A stretch of DNA of 64,000 bases from Myroides sp. JBRI-B21084 (GTDB lineage: Bacteria; Bacteroidota; Bacteroidia; Flavobacteriales; Flavobacteriaceae): assembly GCF_030545015.1 (NCBI RefSeq), contig NZ_CP120653.1:1550001-1614000 (forward strand), in the 5' to 3' direction. The position numbers and the translations under genes were made by a program. The notes under the pieces are model-generated. The model saw only the letters and a program-made list of their open reading frames with translations. It was not told the DNA's origin and made no database searches. Positions 28,084 through 36,796 of the stretch are shown here, piece after piece. Every line of letters starts with the position of its first letter. Within the stretch, counting starts at the first letter, position 1.

Positions 28084-28552
28084 TTTCGGTATTAGAAATT
28101 TCATTAGTTACTTTATAAATATTTTGAATCCAAGTATCGTTTGTAGTATTTGGCAATTTAGTTGCGTTAAAATTGTGAAAAATTGTTTTGTAACCACAAG
28201 CTTTTGAAACGTAAAGAGCCTCAGGAGTATAAATAAAACGCATTTTATCGTTTTTAATAATGGTATCGTTTGATGCGTTTAATTCATACAAACGAATATT
28301 CCAAACGGTTTCAGTTGTATTTATTTGTAAAGGCAATTCAATTTTTGATGTGTTTTTAAAAAAGATGGTATCGCTAAAACCTTCTACAAAAATGCCAATT
28401 TTGGGTGCGCTTTTTAAAATTTCAGAATCAATTTTATCGTATAAATTAATTATAACATTTGGAGTAACCGATTCGCCACCCACACAAATATCATCTTTTT
28501 CGCAAGCTGTTAGTGCAAATAAACATAAAACGGCAATTGCTATTTTTTTCAT
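28058..28552 (-). CDS. DUF6452 family lipoprotein
   Basis: 164 residues with a lipoprotein signal: ALCLFALTACEKDD, lipidated Cys17. The next residues (DDICVGGESVTPNVIINLYD) are the conserved start of DUF6452 proteins. The remainder looks like a beta-sandwich (FSDTIFFKNTSKIELPL, ETVWNIRLYELN). It lies directly upstream of, and overlaps, the DUF6048 gene, so the two are probably translated together and may form an envelope pair. No biochemical role is known. Confidence 0.75.
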   Translation of the reverse strand: MKKIAIAVLCLFALTACEKDDICVGGESVTPNVIINLYDKIDSEILKSAPKIGIFVEGFSDTIFFKNTSKIELPLQINTTETVWNIRLYELNASNDTIIKNDKMRFIYTPEALYVSKACGYKTIFHNFNATKLPNTTNDTWIQNIYKVTNEISNTENAHIQIYY

Positions 28553-28591
28553 ATGGTTTATAATATTGCGTAAAAATACAAAATCATTTTG

Positions 28592-28622
28592 TAAAAAAAA
28601 CCGCCTCGATAAATGAGACGGA
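28592..28622 (-). terminator. kdsA intrinsic terminator
   Basis: On the minus strand CCGTCTC pairs with GAGGCGG (one G-U) over 28601-28621, followed by eight T (28593-28600). It separates kdsA from the DUF6452 gene. Confidence 0.75.
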
Positions 28623-28627
28623 AGTTT

Positions 28628-29446
28628 TTAAAATTTATTAACGGTTTGGCGTATGGCAACTAATTTTTCCATTAGCGATTCAAAATAATCTAAATGCAAC
28701 ATATTAGCACCATCACTTTTTGCGTTTGCTGGGTCAAAATGTGTTTCTATAAAAATACCATCAACTCCAACAGCAATTCCTGCTTTAGCAACAGTTTCAA
28801 TTAAATCGGGACGACCACCTGTTACACCGCTTGCTTGGTTAGGTTGTTGTAAAGAGTGGGTAATATCTAAAACCGTTGTAGCATATTGCTGCATGGTTGG
28901 TATGCCGCGGTAATCAACAATCATGTCTTGGTAACCAAACATAGTACCTCTGTCTGTAACCATAATATTTTCGTTAGAGCAGTCTAATACTTTTTGTACG
29001 GCATGCTTCATACTTTCCGGACTCATAAATTGTCCTTTTTTTAAATTCACGGTTTTACCCGTATTAGCCGCTGCCACCACTAAATCGGTTTGGCGTACTA
29101 AAAAAGCTGGAATTTGTAATACATCAACATATTCTGCAGCTAAAGCAGCATCGCTACTTTCATGAATATCTGTAACGGTTGGTACATTAAAATGTTTAGA
29201 TACTTTTTCTAATATTTTAAGTGCTTTTTCATCGCCAATACCAGTAAATGAATCAATCCTAGAACGATTTGCTTTTTTAAACGATCCTTTAAAAACCAAA
29301 GGAATTTGTAATTTATCTGTAATTGTAACTAATCGTTCGGCTATTTTAAAAGCCATTTCTTCGCCTTCAATAGCACACGGACCAGCTAAAACAAAAAAAT
29401 TACCGCTGTTTAAATGTTTAATATTTGGTATGTTTTGTAAGTTCAT
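28628..29446 (-). CDS. kdsA: 3-deoxy-8-phosphooctulonate synthase
   Basis: 272 residues, full-length KDO8P synthase. Family stretches include FFVLAGPCAIEGEEMA, PLVFKGSFKKANRSRIDSFTG, VPTVTDIHESSDA, the MVTDRG segment, GGRPDLIETVAKAG and IFIETHFDPANAKSDGAN. It condenses arabinose-5-phosphate with PEP to make KDO-8-phosphate for lipid A-core LPS. The start overlaps the DUF4199 stop by one base, so the two are one operon. Either the metal or non-metal class is possible; I did not resolve it. Confidence 0.95.
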   Translation of the reverse strand: MNLQNIPNIKHLNSGNFFVLAGPCAIEGEEMAFKIAERLVTITDKLQIPLVFKGSFKKANRSRIDSFTGIGDEKALKILEKVSKHFNVPTVTDIHESSDAALAAEYVDVLQIPAFLVRQTDLVVAAANTGKTVNLKKGQFMSPESMKHAVQKVLDCSNENIMVTDRGTMFGYQDMIVDYRGIPTMQQYATTVLDITHSLQQPNQASGVTGGRPDLIETVAKAGIAVGVDGIFIETHFDPANAKSDGANMLHLDYFESLMEKLVAIRQTVNKF

Positions 29447-29976
29447 TATTTTTTCTTTTTATTTTGTTTTGATTTTGTTGTATTTGCAACTTCTGCGGCA
29501 GGTTTTGTTTTAAAAACCCAAGCATACAAAGCAGAATAAATTACCCCTAACGATAAAGAATTCATTACACCTTGGCGTATTGAAAAGTTAATGTTATGAA
29601 TTAATTCTAAACTTTCGCGCGTTTGTTTGCCTTTTGACATTTGATACTTAATGATGTTTTCAAAATAATCAGGCGAAATTGATTCGTATATAATGTATTG
29701 CGCAATAGGGCTTAAAATGGTTAGCAAGCCTGTTAAAAGCAACCCAAATTTAAAAGCACTTTTAAATTCCCAAACGGCATGCGCACCTAATGCTTTTTTC
29801 TTATCAACAAAAGCACCAGCCCATAAAAATGTCAATAAAATATAGTAAATAAAAGCAGTTACAATTATGTTGCTAAAATCTTTATGATAGCCTAATGCGT
29901 TTTCTAAAGCTGCCCAACTGCAGGCAAAAGCGGTAATAACAGCCGACCATTTTAGCTCGATTCCTATTTTACTCAT
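29446..29976 (-). CDS. DUF4199 membrane protein
   Basis: 176 residues with four predicted membrane segments (about 12-30, 38-57, 75-95 and 137-160) and a lysine-rich C-terminal tail (KSKQNKKKK). The pattern matches the DUF4199 family, a Bacteroidota inner-membrane family of unknown role. It lies upstream of kdsA with a one-base overlap. A TATTTTTG promoter box is 19 bases upstream. Confidence 0.72.
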   Translation of the reverse strand: MSKIGIELKWSAVITAFACSWAALENALGYHKDFSNIIVTAFIYYILLTFLWAGAFVDKKKALGAHAVWEFKSAFKFGLLLTGLLTILSPIAQYIIYESISPDYFENIIKYQMSKGKQTRESLELIHNINFSIRQGVMNSLSLGVIYSALYAWVFKTKPAAEVANTTKSKQNKKKK

Positions 29977-29995
29977 TCTTATTTTAAAATTTTAA

Positions 29996-30003
29996 CAAAA
30001 ATA
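29996..30003 (-). promoter_or_regulatory. promoter box of DUF4199-kdsA operon
   Basis: Minus-strand TATTTTTG, 19 bases before the ATG at 29976; a TTG is present but only 15 bases upstream. Confidence 0.5.
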
Positions 30004-30108
30004 ATCAAACTTTTATCACAAAAAAAATGACTTATCTTAAAAATTACTTAATCCTTTTTTTTATATTTAATAAAAAATATACTATTGTACAAAATTAATG
30101 AAAAGGTT

Positions 30109-30603
30109 ATGAAAAAGTTGATATTGATAAGACACGGAAAATCGTCATGGGATATGCCTATTGAAGATCATGAACGCCCTTTAACAAACAAAGGCATTAA
30201 AAATTCAAATATTGTTTTTGATCAAATTCAAAATAAATTACCCGAACGTTTTTTAATATGGTCAAGCACTGCCAAAAGAACACACGATACAGCCAAAATT
30301 TTTAACGAAGTATTAAATATACCACAAGAATTAACCGTTTTAAAGCAAGAATTATACACTTTTGATGCTAATCATTTATCGAATACAATAAAAAATTGTA
30401 AAGAAAACGTACCAAGCCTTATAATTTTTGGACACAATAATGCTATTACCGATTTTGTTAATACATTTGGAGATAAATTTATAGATAATGTACCTACATC
30501 GGGTGTTGTAATTTTACAATTTGAAGACGAAAATTGGAACACTATTAAAAAAGGTACCGTTACAGAAACCTTATTTCCCAAAGATTTAATAAATGCAAAT
30601 TAA
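30109..30603 (+). CDS. SixA-like histidine phosphatase
   Basis: Start at ATG 30109 (164 residues). An in-frame TTG at 30085 belongs to a promoter-like TACTATTG and is rejected. LILIRHGKSSW carries the RHG motif with nucleophile H9; the second histidine is in IIFGHNNAITDF. Length and motif fit SixA, which in E. coli dephosphorylates phosphohistidine (ArcB, NPr); the target here is unknown. The last 11 bases overlap ppk1, so it probably belongs to the polyphosphate operon. Confidence 0.85.
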   Translation: MKKLILIRHGKSSWDMPIEDHERPLTNKGIKNSNIVFDQIQNKLPERFLIWSSTAKRTHDTAKIFNEVLNIPQELTVLKQELYTFDANHLSNTIKNCKENVPSLIIFGHNNAITDFVNTFGDKFIDNVPTSGVVILQFEDENWNTIKKGTVTETLFPKDLINAN

Positions 30604-32680
30604 CAAATCAAAGTATATAGATAGAGAAAAAAGTTGGTTAGCCTTTAACGAACGTGTTTTACAAGAAGCCGCAGACCACACCGTTCCACTTTTAGATCGT
30701 TTACGTTTTTTAGGGATTTTTTCTAACAATTTAGACGAATTTTTTAGGGTTCGATACGCTTCGGTTCGTAGAATATCTATTGCAAAAGATCAACAAAAAA
30801 AATTAATAAGCGGTATATCGGCAAAAGATTTACTACAAGATATTACTGATATTGTTATAAATCAACAAGCTAAAAGTTTAGCTATTTTAAAAGAAATTGA
30901 AAACGAACTTGAAAGCGAAGGCATTTTTATTGTTAACGAAAATGAAGTAAACAACGAACAAATACAATTTATTCGTGAGTTTTTTATTCATAAAGTAAGT
31001 CCCGTTTTAGTTACCATTATATTAAACGATTTAGCTCAATTTCCTTTAATACGTGATTCTTATGGCTATTTAGCTGTTAAATTGGTAAAAAAAACCAGTG
31101 AAGAATCTAGCAAATCTATTAAAAAACGCACACGTTATGCATTAATTGAAATTCCTGCACATATAAATAGGTTTGTTGAATTACCTAAAATTAACGGCAA
31201 GCAATACATAATTATGCTTGATGATGTAATACGTATAAATTTAGATTATATTTTTTCTATTTTCGATTACGAAAGCATATCGGCACACATGATAAAGATT
31301 ACGCGAGATGCCGAATTAGATTTTGATTCGGATTTACATAAATCATTTTTAGAAAAAATTTCTAATTCTGTTCGTGAACGTAGGCTGGGTGAGGTGGTTC
31401 GATTTGTTTACGACAGTACCATTGATAAAGATACCCTTGATTTCTTTTTAAATAAAATGGATATTGAAGCGGTTGACAGCATTATACCTGGTGGGCGCTA
31501 CCATAACCGTCGCGATTATATGAATTTCCCTAACTTAGGTCGTAATGATTTAACAATTGGTAAAGTTCAACCGTTGCCTGTAAGCGGATTAAGTTTACAG
31601 GGAATGATTCAACAAATTAAGAATCAAGATTTTTTGGTGCATACTCCGTTTCAATCTTTTAATTATGTTGTTAAATTTTTACGTGAGGCGGCCTTAGATC
31701 CCAAAGTAACTAGTATTAAAATTACGTTGTATCGTTTAGCAAAAAATTCGCAAATCATATCATCACTTATTAATGCTGCTAAAAATGGCAAACAAGTTAC
31801 TGTACAAATTGAATTACAAGCAAGGTTTGATGAAACCAGTAATATAAATTATGCCGAAATTATGCAAGCCGAAGGCATCCGCTTAATTTTTGGTGTAAAA
31901 GGCTTAAAAGTACATAGTAAAATTTGCGTAATTGAACGTTTAGAAGGTAAAAAAGTTAAAAGATACGGTTTTGTATCTACAGGAAATTTTAACGAAAGTA
32001 CTTCTAACATTTATACCGATGTTACCTTACTAACTGCAAATACGCGTGTTATGAAAGAAGTAAATAAGGTTTTTGAATTTTTTGATGTAAATTATAAAAT
32101 TTACAGATATAAAGATTTAATTGTATCGCCACATTATACACGCACCAAGTTTATGAAGCTTATTGATGAAGAAATTCAAAAAGCCCTAAACGATGAACCT
32201 GCAATGATTCGCCTAAAAATGAACAGTTTATCTGATTATAAAATGATTGATAAATTGTACGATGCAAGCAGAGCTGGTGTAAAAATTCAACTTATTGTAC
32301 GTGGTATTTGTTGCTTAATTCCTGGTGTTCCCGGCTTAAGTGATAATATAGAAGCAATTAGTATTGTTGATAATTTATTAGAACATTCGCGCATTTACAT
32401 TTTTGGAACAAACGATAATGCAAAAGTATACATTTCTTCGGCCGATTTTATGACCAGAAATATTGATGAAAGGGTAGAGGTTACTTGCCCAATTTATAAC
32501 CAAGATATTAAAAATGAACTTATAGACACCTTTAATATCTATTGGAAAGGAAATGTAAAAGTACGCATACATTCTGAAAATTTAGAAAACAAGTACCGTA
32601 CAATTGAAACAACACGCTTTAAAGCACAAGAAGAGTTGTATAATTATTACCGCAATAAAATTGAAGTTATTTTAGATTAA
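30593..32680 (+). CDS. ppk1: polyphosphate kinase 1
   Basis: 695 residues, full length. It starts with the PPK N-domain (REKSWLAFNERVLQEA). The catalytic phosphohistidine is H441 in LKVHSKICVIE, a PLD-like HxK motif, and the second PLD-like region lies near STGNFNEST and RGICCLIPG. It makes polyphosphate from ATP, reversibly. It overlaps sixA upstream (11 bases) and ppx downstream (TAATG), so synthesis and breakdown enzymes are made from one message. Confidence 0.96.
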   Translation: MQINKSKYIDREKSWLAFNERVLQEAADHTVPLLDRLRFLGIFSNNLDEFFRVRYASVRRISIAKDQQKKLISGISAKDLLQDITDIVINQQAKSLAILKEIENELESEGIFIVNENEVNNEQIQFIREFFIHKVSPVLVTIILNDLAQFPLIRDSYGYLAVKLVKKTSEESSKSIKKRTRYALIEIPAHINRFVELPKINGKQYIIMLDDVIRINLDYIFSIFDYESISAHMIKITRDAELDFDSDLHKSFLEKISNSVRERRLGEVVRFVYDSTIDKDTLDFFLNKMDIEAVDSIIPGGRYHNRRDYMNFPNLGRNDLTIGKVQPLPVSGLSLQGMIQQIKNQDFLVHTPFQSFNYVVKFLREAALDPKVTSIKITLYRLAKNSQIISSLINAAKNGKQVTVQIELQARFDETSNINYAEIMQAEGIRLIFGVKGLKVHSKICVIERLEGKKVKRYGFVSTGNFNESTSNIYTDVTLLTANTRVMKEVNKVFEFFDVNYKIYRYKDLIVSPHYTRTKFMKLIDEEIQKALNDEPAMIRLKMNSLSDYKMIDKLYDASRAGVKIQLIVRGICCLIPGVPGLSDNIEAISIVDNLLEHSRIYIFGTNDNAKVYISSADFMTRNIDERVEVTCPIYNQDIKNELIDTFNIYWKGNVKVRIHSENLENKYRTIETTRFKAQEELYNYYRNKIEVILD

Positions 32681-33594
32681 TGATAAAAATTAAAAAATAC
32701 GCCGCAATTGATATTGGTTCTAATGCCATGCGCTTGCTAATTACAAACGTGGTAGAAGAAGCCAATAAACCAACCCAATTTAATAAAAGTCATTTAATTA
32801 GGGTTCCAATTCGTTTGGGGCAAGATGCCTTCACTGTAGGCGAAATTTCTGAAGAAAGTGCCAACAGAATGATTAAAGCAATGAAAGCTTTTAAATTGTT
32901 AATGCAAGTTTATAAGGTTGAAAAGTATGCAGCTTGTGCAACTTCGGCTATGCGAGAAGCTTATAATGGAAAAGAATTAGCCGAAGAAATAGCAAAAAAA
33001 GCCGGTGTAAATATTGATATTATTGAAGGTAAAACAGAAGCAGCTATTATTGCAAATTCCGATCTAGAAACTTTTATAAAAAGTAACGGTCATTACTTAT
33101 ATGTTGATGTTGGTGGTGGTAGTACCGAATTTACTTTATTTTCAAACGGAAAACAAATTGTTTCTAAATCTTTTAAAAATGGTACCGTACGCTTATTAAA
33201 CAATATGGTTACCGAAAGTGTTTGGACCGAAATTGAAAAATGGATTAAAACACACACCGAACATTTACCAAGTTTAGACTTGATCGGTTCGGGCGGAAAC
33301 ATTAATAAAATTTTTAAAATGTCGGGTAAAACAACCGATAAACCTTTAACGCAGAATTATTTAATGCAACAATTTAAATACTTAAATTCGTTAACTTACG
33401 AAGAACGTATTTATACTTTGGGTTTAAATACCGACCGTGCCGACGTTATTATTCCTGCCATAAAAATATATGCAAATGCAATGAAGTGGAGCAACGCCAA
33501 ACACATTTATGTACCAAAAATTGGACTTTCAGACGGAATTATTAAGGCGATGTATTACGAAAACACTAAAATTAAAACGCACACAATCCTTTAG
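32680..33594 (+). CDS. ppx: exopolyphosphatase / Ppx-GppA family phosphatase
   Basis: 304 residues: a short, two-lobed Ppx/GppA protein without the C-terminal HD extension of E. coli Ppx. The actin-like phosphate loops are AAIDIGSNAMRLLI (residues 8-21) and YVDVGGGSTEF. It degrades polyphosphate from its end, or may act on pppGpp; the neighbouring ppk1 favours polyphosphate. Its start overlaps the ppk1 stop by one base, and the stop codon lies in the stem of an intrinsic terminator. Confidence 0.9.
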   Translation: MIKIKKYAAIDIGSNAMRLLITNVVEEANKPTQFNKSHLIRVPIRLGQDAFTVGEISEESANRMIKAMKAFKLLMQVYKVEKYAACATSAMREAYNGKELAEEIAKKAGVNIDIIEGKTEAAIIANSDLETFIKSNGHYLYVDVGGGSTEFTLFSNGKQIVSKSFKNGTVRLLNNMVTESVWTEIEKWIKTHTEHLPSLDLIGSGGNINKIFKMSGKTTDKPLTQNYLMQQFKYLNSLTYEERIYTLGLNTDRADVIIPAIKIYANAMKWSNAKHIYVPKIGLSDGIIKAMYYENTKIKTHTIL

Positions 33595-33611
33595 CAATAA
33601 AGGATTTTTTT
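33585..33611 (+). terminator. terminator of sixA-ppk1-ppx operon
   Basis: Stem AATCCTTTA (33585-33593) / TAAAGGATT (33598-33606), 4-base loop, then T run. It includes the ppx stop codon. Confidence 0.85.
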
Positions 33612-33627
33612 GTTTTAAAAAGTATTC

Positions 33628-33635
33628 TAATTTTG
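33628..33635 (+). promoter_or_regulatory. promoter box of TIGR02757 gene (leaderless context)
   Basis: TAATTTTG followed by exactly four bases and the ATG at 33640. A TTG at 33610-33612 is 15 bases upstream, slightly short. Confidence 0.55.
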
Positions 33636-33639
33636 TATA

Positions 33640-34404
33640 ATGAATTTTTACGAATTAAAAGAGTATTTAGATTTTAAAGCCAATCAGTACAATAATCCTA
33701 ATTTTATTGAGGCCGATCCAATTCAAATTCCACATAATTATAGTTTAAAAGAAGATATTGAAATTAGTGGCTTTTTAGCAGCAACTATTGCTTGGGGAAA
33801 TAGAAAAATGATCATAAATAGTGCAAAAAAAATGATGCAAGCTATGGGTAACAATCCATTTGATTTTGTATTGAATGCTTCTACTCACCAAATTGAAAGT
33901 ATAGATAATGTAGTGCACAGAACCTTTAACTCTATTGATTTTCAATATTTTATAAAATCACTTAAAAACATTTATAATAATCACGGTGGCTTAGAAAATG
34001 TTTTTTCAAACAATTCAGAACAGAATTTACAAAACAGGATTTCGCATTTTAAAAAACTATTTTTTGAATTAGAACATCAACCTAGAACCACAAAACACAT
34101 TTCAGATCCACAAAAAGGTTCTTCATCAAAGCGAATAAATATGTATTTGCGTTGGCTTGTAAGAAAAGATGCTAATGGTGTTGATTTTGGTATTTGGAAC
34201 AACATTTCACCTGCCGAATTATCTTGTCCGTTAGATGTGCATTCTGGTAATGTTGCACGTGCTTTGGGTATTTTGAACCGAAAACAAAACGATGCAAAAG
34301 CACTTGTTGAATTAGATAATGCTTTACGCAAATTTGATAAAACAGATCCTGTTAAATATGATTTTGCTTTATTTGGCCTAGGAGTATTTGAAAACGTAAA
34401 ATAA
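33640..34404 (+). CDS. TIGR02757 (DUF2400) family protein
   Basis: 254 residues, full length for this family. It is recognised from YELKEYLDFKANQYNNPNFIEADPIQIPH, GFLAATIAWGNRKMI, FVHRTFNSIDFQYF-like spacing, RWLVRKDANGVDFGIW and LDVHSGNVARALG. The last resembles the end of helix-hairpin-helix DNA glycosylases, and a nucleic-acid role has been guessed, but no activity is established. The end abuts the convergent glycosyltransferase gene (no gap). Promoter box four bases upstream of ATG. Confidence 0.82.
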   Translation: MNFYELKEYLDFKANQYNNPNFIEADPIQIPHNYSLKEDIEISGFLAATIAWGNRKMIINSAKKMMQAMGNNPFDFVLNASTHQIESIDNVVHRTFNSIDFQYFIKSLKNIYNNHGGLENVFSNNSEQNLQNRISHFKKLFFELEHQPRTTKHISDPQKGSSSKRINMYLRWLVRKDANGVDFGIWNNISPAELSCPLDVHSGNVARALGILNRKQNDAKALVELDNALRKFDKTDPVKYDFALFGLGVFENVK

Positions 34405-35394
34405 TTACAATTTGGTAAATACTTTTTTAGCTTGTAAAAAATACGCAGTAACTATATTATTAATATAAAAATAGTTTTGTTTTGTCTGCTTTGCTTGTTT
34501 ATTTCGGACGTTTTTTAATTGAGCATAGAAAGCAAAATGAGCCTTTACAATTGCAAAAGTATGTAAAGGTTGTAGCTTAACAAAAAGTTGAATACCTGCC
34601 AAACCATCTAAACACAATCTTTTAAAAATTATAGAAAAGCGTTCCTTTTTTGGAAGGTTTTTATAAAGCATAAACAACGAATTTCTAAAATTTAAATAGG
34701 TTTTTTGTGGATTTGATTTATTTAAAGTAGCACCGCCAATGTGATAAACGGTACTTTCGTTGCAATAAAACGTTTTAATATTGCTATTAAACGCACGCCA
34801 ACATAAATCAATTTCTTCTTGATGTGCAAAAAAAGCATCGTCAAATCCATTTAATTGCTTAAATACACTGTTTCTAATAAAAAAACATGCACCCGATGCC
34901 CAAAAAACTTCTTGTGAAGGGTATTGATTTGTGTCCTTTTCTATGGTATTAAATATACGTCCACGACAAAATGGAAATCCGTATTTATCAATAAACCCAC
35001 CTGCAGCACCGGCGTATTCAAAAAAACTTTTGTTTTTAAAATCTAATATTTTAGGTTGAATTATACCAACAGACCAATCACCACCAAAAACTTCGAGTAT
35101 TGGATTTAGCCAATTTTCTGTAACTTCAACATCGGTATTTAATAAACAAACTAATTCTTCGTTAACAAATTTTAAAGCCTTATTGTAACCTTTTGCATAA
35201 CCGTAATTTTGGTCAAGCTGAATCCATTTTACAGATTTAAAATAGGTTTCTACATAATTTTTAGAATCATCAGTAGAACAATTATCTGCAATATATATTT
35301 GAGCTTCAGCTGAATATTTTTCAATTAAGGGTAAAAAATTTTTTAATAATTCAACCCCGTTCCAATTTAAAAGTACAACGGCAACTTGCTTCAT
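34405..35394 (-). CDS. glycosyltransferase family 2 protein
   Basis: 329 residues. The GT-A start VVLLNWNGVELLKNFLP and IADNCSTDDS give the nucleotide-sugar-binding pattern; CLLNTDVEVT holds the DxD-like metal site; FWASGACFFIRNSVF...GFDDAFFAHQEEIDLCWR is the rhamnosyltransferase-type catalytic block. Probably a cytoplasmic-face transferase acting on LPS or another surface glycan. It is the third gene of an operon after an HsdR_N-like gene and a lipoprotein. Donor and acceptor unknown. Confidence 0.88.
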   Translation of the reverse strand: MKQVAVVLLNWNGVELLKNFLPLIEKYSAEAQIYIADNCSTDDSKNYVETYFKSVKWIQLDQNYGYAKGYNKALKFVNEELVCLLNTDVEVTENWLNPILEVFGGDWSVGIIQPKILDFKNKSFFEYAGAAGGFIDKYGFPFCRGRIFNTIEKDTNQYPSQEVFWASGACFFIRNSVFKQLNGFDDAFFAHQEEIDLCWRAFNSNIKTFYCNESTVYHIGGATLNKSNPQKTYLNFRNSLFMLYKNLPKKERFSIIFKRLCLDGLAGIQLFVKLQPLHTFAIVKAHFAFYAQLKNVRNKQAKQTKQNYFYINNIVTAYFLQAKKVFTKL

Positions 35395-36299
35395 TATTTT
35401 ATTTTTTCGGAAATTTCGTTTTTAGTAAATTCCTTTAAATCCAAATAAAACTCTTCTGCTGTAAAGTTTTTATCGTTTACATAAAAATGCTTTAAAAAAG
35501 TTTTGGTAATTTCAGCAGAAATTAATTTAGGATTTTTCTTAACAAATGAAATATATTCTTGCTCGTTTTCAACAAATAATTTTTTGGTAGTAATTTCAAA
35601 GGTAGGGTTTTCTACTGTTCCAAAAAGATACATTGTTAAATTATCAGCATACGATTTTTTAGCGTAGTCTATAAATTTAAAATCTTTATGTTGTATAATA
35701 AATTTTTCCCAACTTACAATAAGTTCACGTAAGTTTTCTAAGCTAATTTTATCATTTTTAAACTGTAAATCGTATAAAAATTTATGTTCCTTGTATCTTA
35801 ACTTAAGATATTGTTCAAATTCAGATGAAATTTTATTGTGGAATAAATTATAAAAATATCCTGGTTTTATTTTAAAATCATATTTGGTTGAATCTACTTT
35901 TCTAAAATACAAGCCTAATTTATCATAAACTAATTCTTTTCTTAAAATAGTATCGTGTTTTACTTTACCAAATTTATGATAATTTGCAAGTGTATTTGTT
36001 TCGGCTGTGCTTATAGAATCAACAATAACAGATAATTTTTTATAATAATCAATAAACAAAGCCTCAGCTTCTTTTTTATTGGCTGTTTTAAGCTTTTGTT
36101 TTAAATCTTTTTGTTCTTTTTCTAAATGAATAACCAATTCTTGCGCATTTTTATTTGCAAGCGCATAATCAGGATCAGTTGAATAATAAATTTCTGTAAT
36201 GGTATCGTTGGTTTGCGTAGTTGGAATCGTTTTTTCATTTTTACACGCAGCAAAAGCTAACGTTAAAAATAAACTTAGATAAATACAGTTTTTAGTCAT
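35394..36299 (-). CDS. hypothetical lipoprotein
   Basis: 301 residues with a lipoprotein signal (LTLAFAACKN, Cys19). The mature part is helical and Lys/Glu rich: an early coiled-coil-like stretch (about 50-95) with repeated heptad patterns, then Tyr/Phe-rich helices. No domain is recognised. It sits between the HsdR_N-like gene (10 bases upstream) and GT2 (one-base overlap downstream). Confidence 0.7.
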   Translation of the reverse strand: MTKNCIYLSLFLTLAFAACKNEKTIPTTQTNDTITEIYYSTDPDYALANKNAQELVIHLEKEQKDLKQKLKTANKKEAEALFIDYYKKLSVIVDSISTAETNTLANYHKFGKVKHDTILRKELVYDKLGLYFRKVDSTKYDFKIKPGYFYNLFHNKISSEFEQYLKLRYKEHKFLYDLQFKNDKISLENLRELIVSWEKFIIQHKDFKFIDYAKKSYADNLTMYLFGTVENPTFEITTKKLFVENEQEYISFVKKNPKLISAEITKTFLKHFYVNDKNFTAEEFYLDLKEFTKNEISEKIK

Positions 36300-36308
36300 A
36301 GTATATTT

Positions 36309-36743
36309 TTAAGGTAAATCAGTTAAAAACTGATACTTTTTTTGTTCATAATCTAATTTACAATAATAATGATTTAAACCATTAGTTATCATTAAAAATT
36401 GTGCGTTTAAACTTAAATTATATCGGGCAATTTGATCAAATACAGATTGATTTATTGTTACTCCAGGTTCTTTACATTCAACCAATAAAAAAATATTTCC
36501 TTTTTCGTTAAAAACAACAATATCATATCTTTTATTCATATTGTTAATTTTAACTATTTTTTCAACATTTATGTACGATTTTGGGTATCCCTTAATATGT
36601 ATTAAAAAGCGAATAACATGCTGCCGTACCCATTCCTCAGGGGTTAATAAAACATATTTTTTCCTTATCTCATCAAAAATGAACCGTTTATTTTCATTAA
36701 TTTTGAAACGGAATTCAAACCTGGGAAAATTTAAATCACGCAT
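36309..36743 (-). CDS. HsdR_N-type (PD-(D/E)XK) nuclease-fold protein
   Basis: 144 residues. The core MNKRYDIVVFNEKGNIFLLVECKEPG supplies the D...ExK triad of the type I restriction enzyme R-subunit N-terminal domain (HSDR_N family), with N-terminal helices containing LLTPEEWVRQHVIRFL. There is no helicase or methylase gene nearby, so it is a stand-alone protein rather than a restriction system. Such small forms next to holA are common in Bacteroidota. Promoter box TAAATTTG ends four bases before the ATG. Confidence 0.8.
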   Translation of the reverse strand: MRDLNFPRFEFRFKINENKRFIFDEIRKKYVLLTPEEWVRQHVIRFLIHIKGYPKSYINVEKIVKINNMNKRYDIVVFNEKGNIFLLVECKEPGVTINQSVFDQIARYNLSLNAQFLMITNGLNHYYCKLDYEQKKYQFLTDLP

Positions 36744-36747
36744 ATTG

Positions 36748-36755
36748 CAAATTTA
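36748..36755 (-). promoter_or_regulatory. promoter box of HsdR_N-like gene (leaderless context)
   Basis: Minus-strand TAAATTTG, then four bases, then ATG at 36743. No -33 TTG at standard spacing. Confidence 0.5.
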
Positions 36756-36796
36756 TTCATTCTCTTTAAAAAACCTTAAATAATCTGTGAAAGTTT

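Noticed and set aside
36309..36743. Remnant of a type I restriction system
   Set aside because: No hsdM, hsdS or helicase sequence around it, and small HSDR_N proteins beside holA are common in this phylum.
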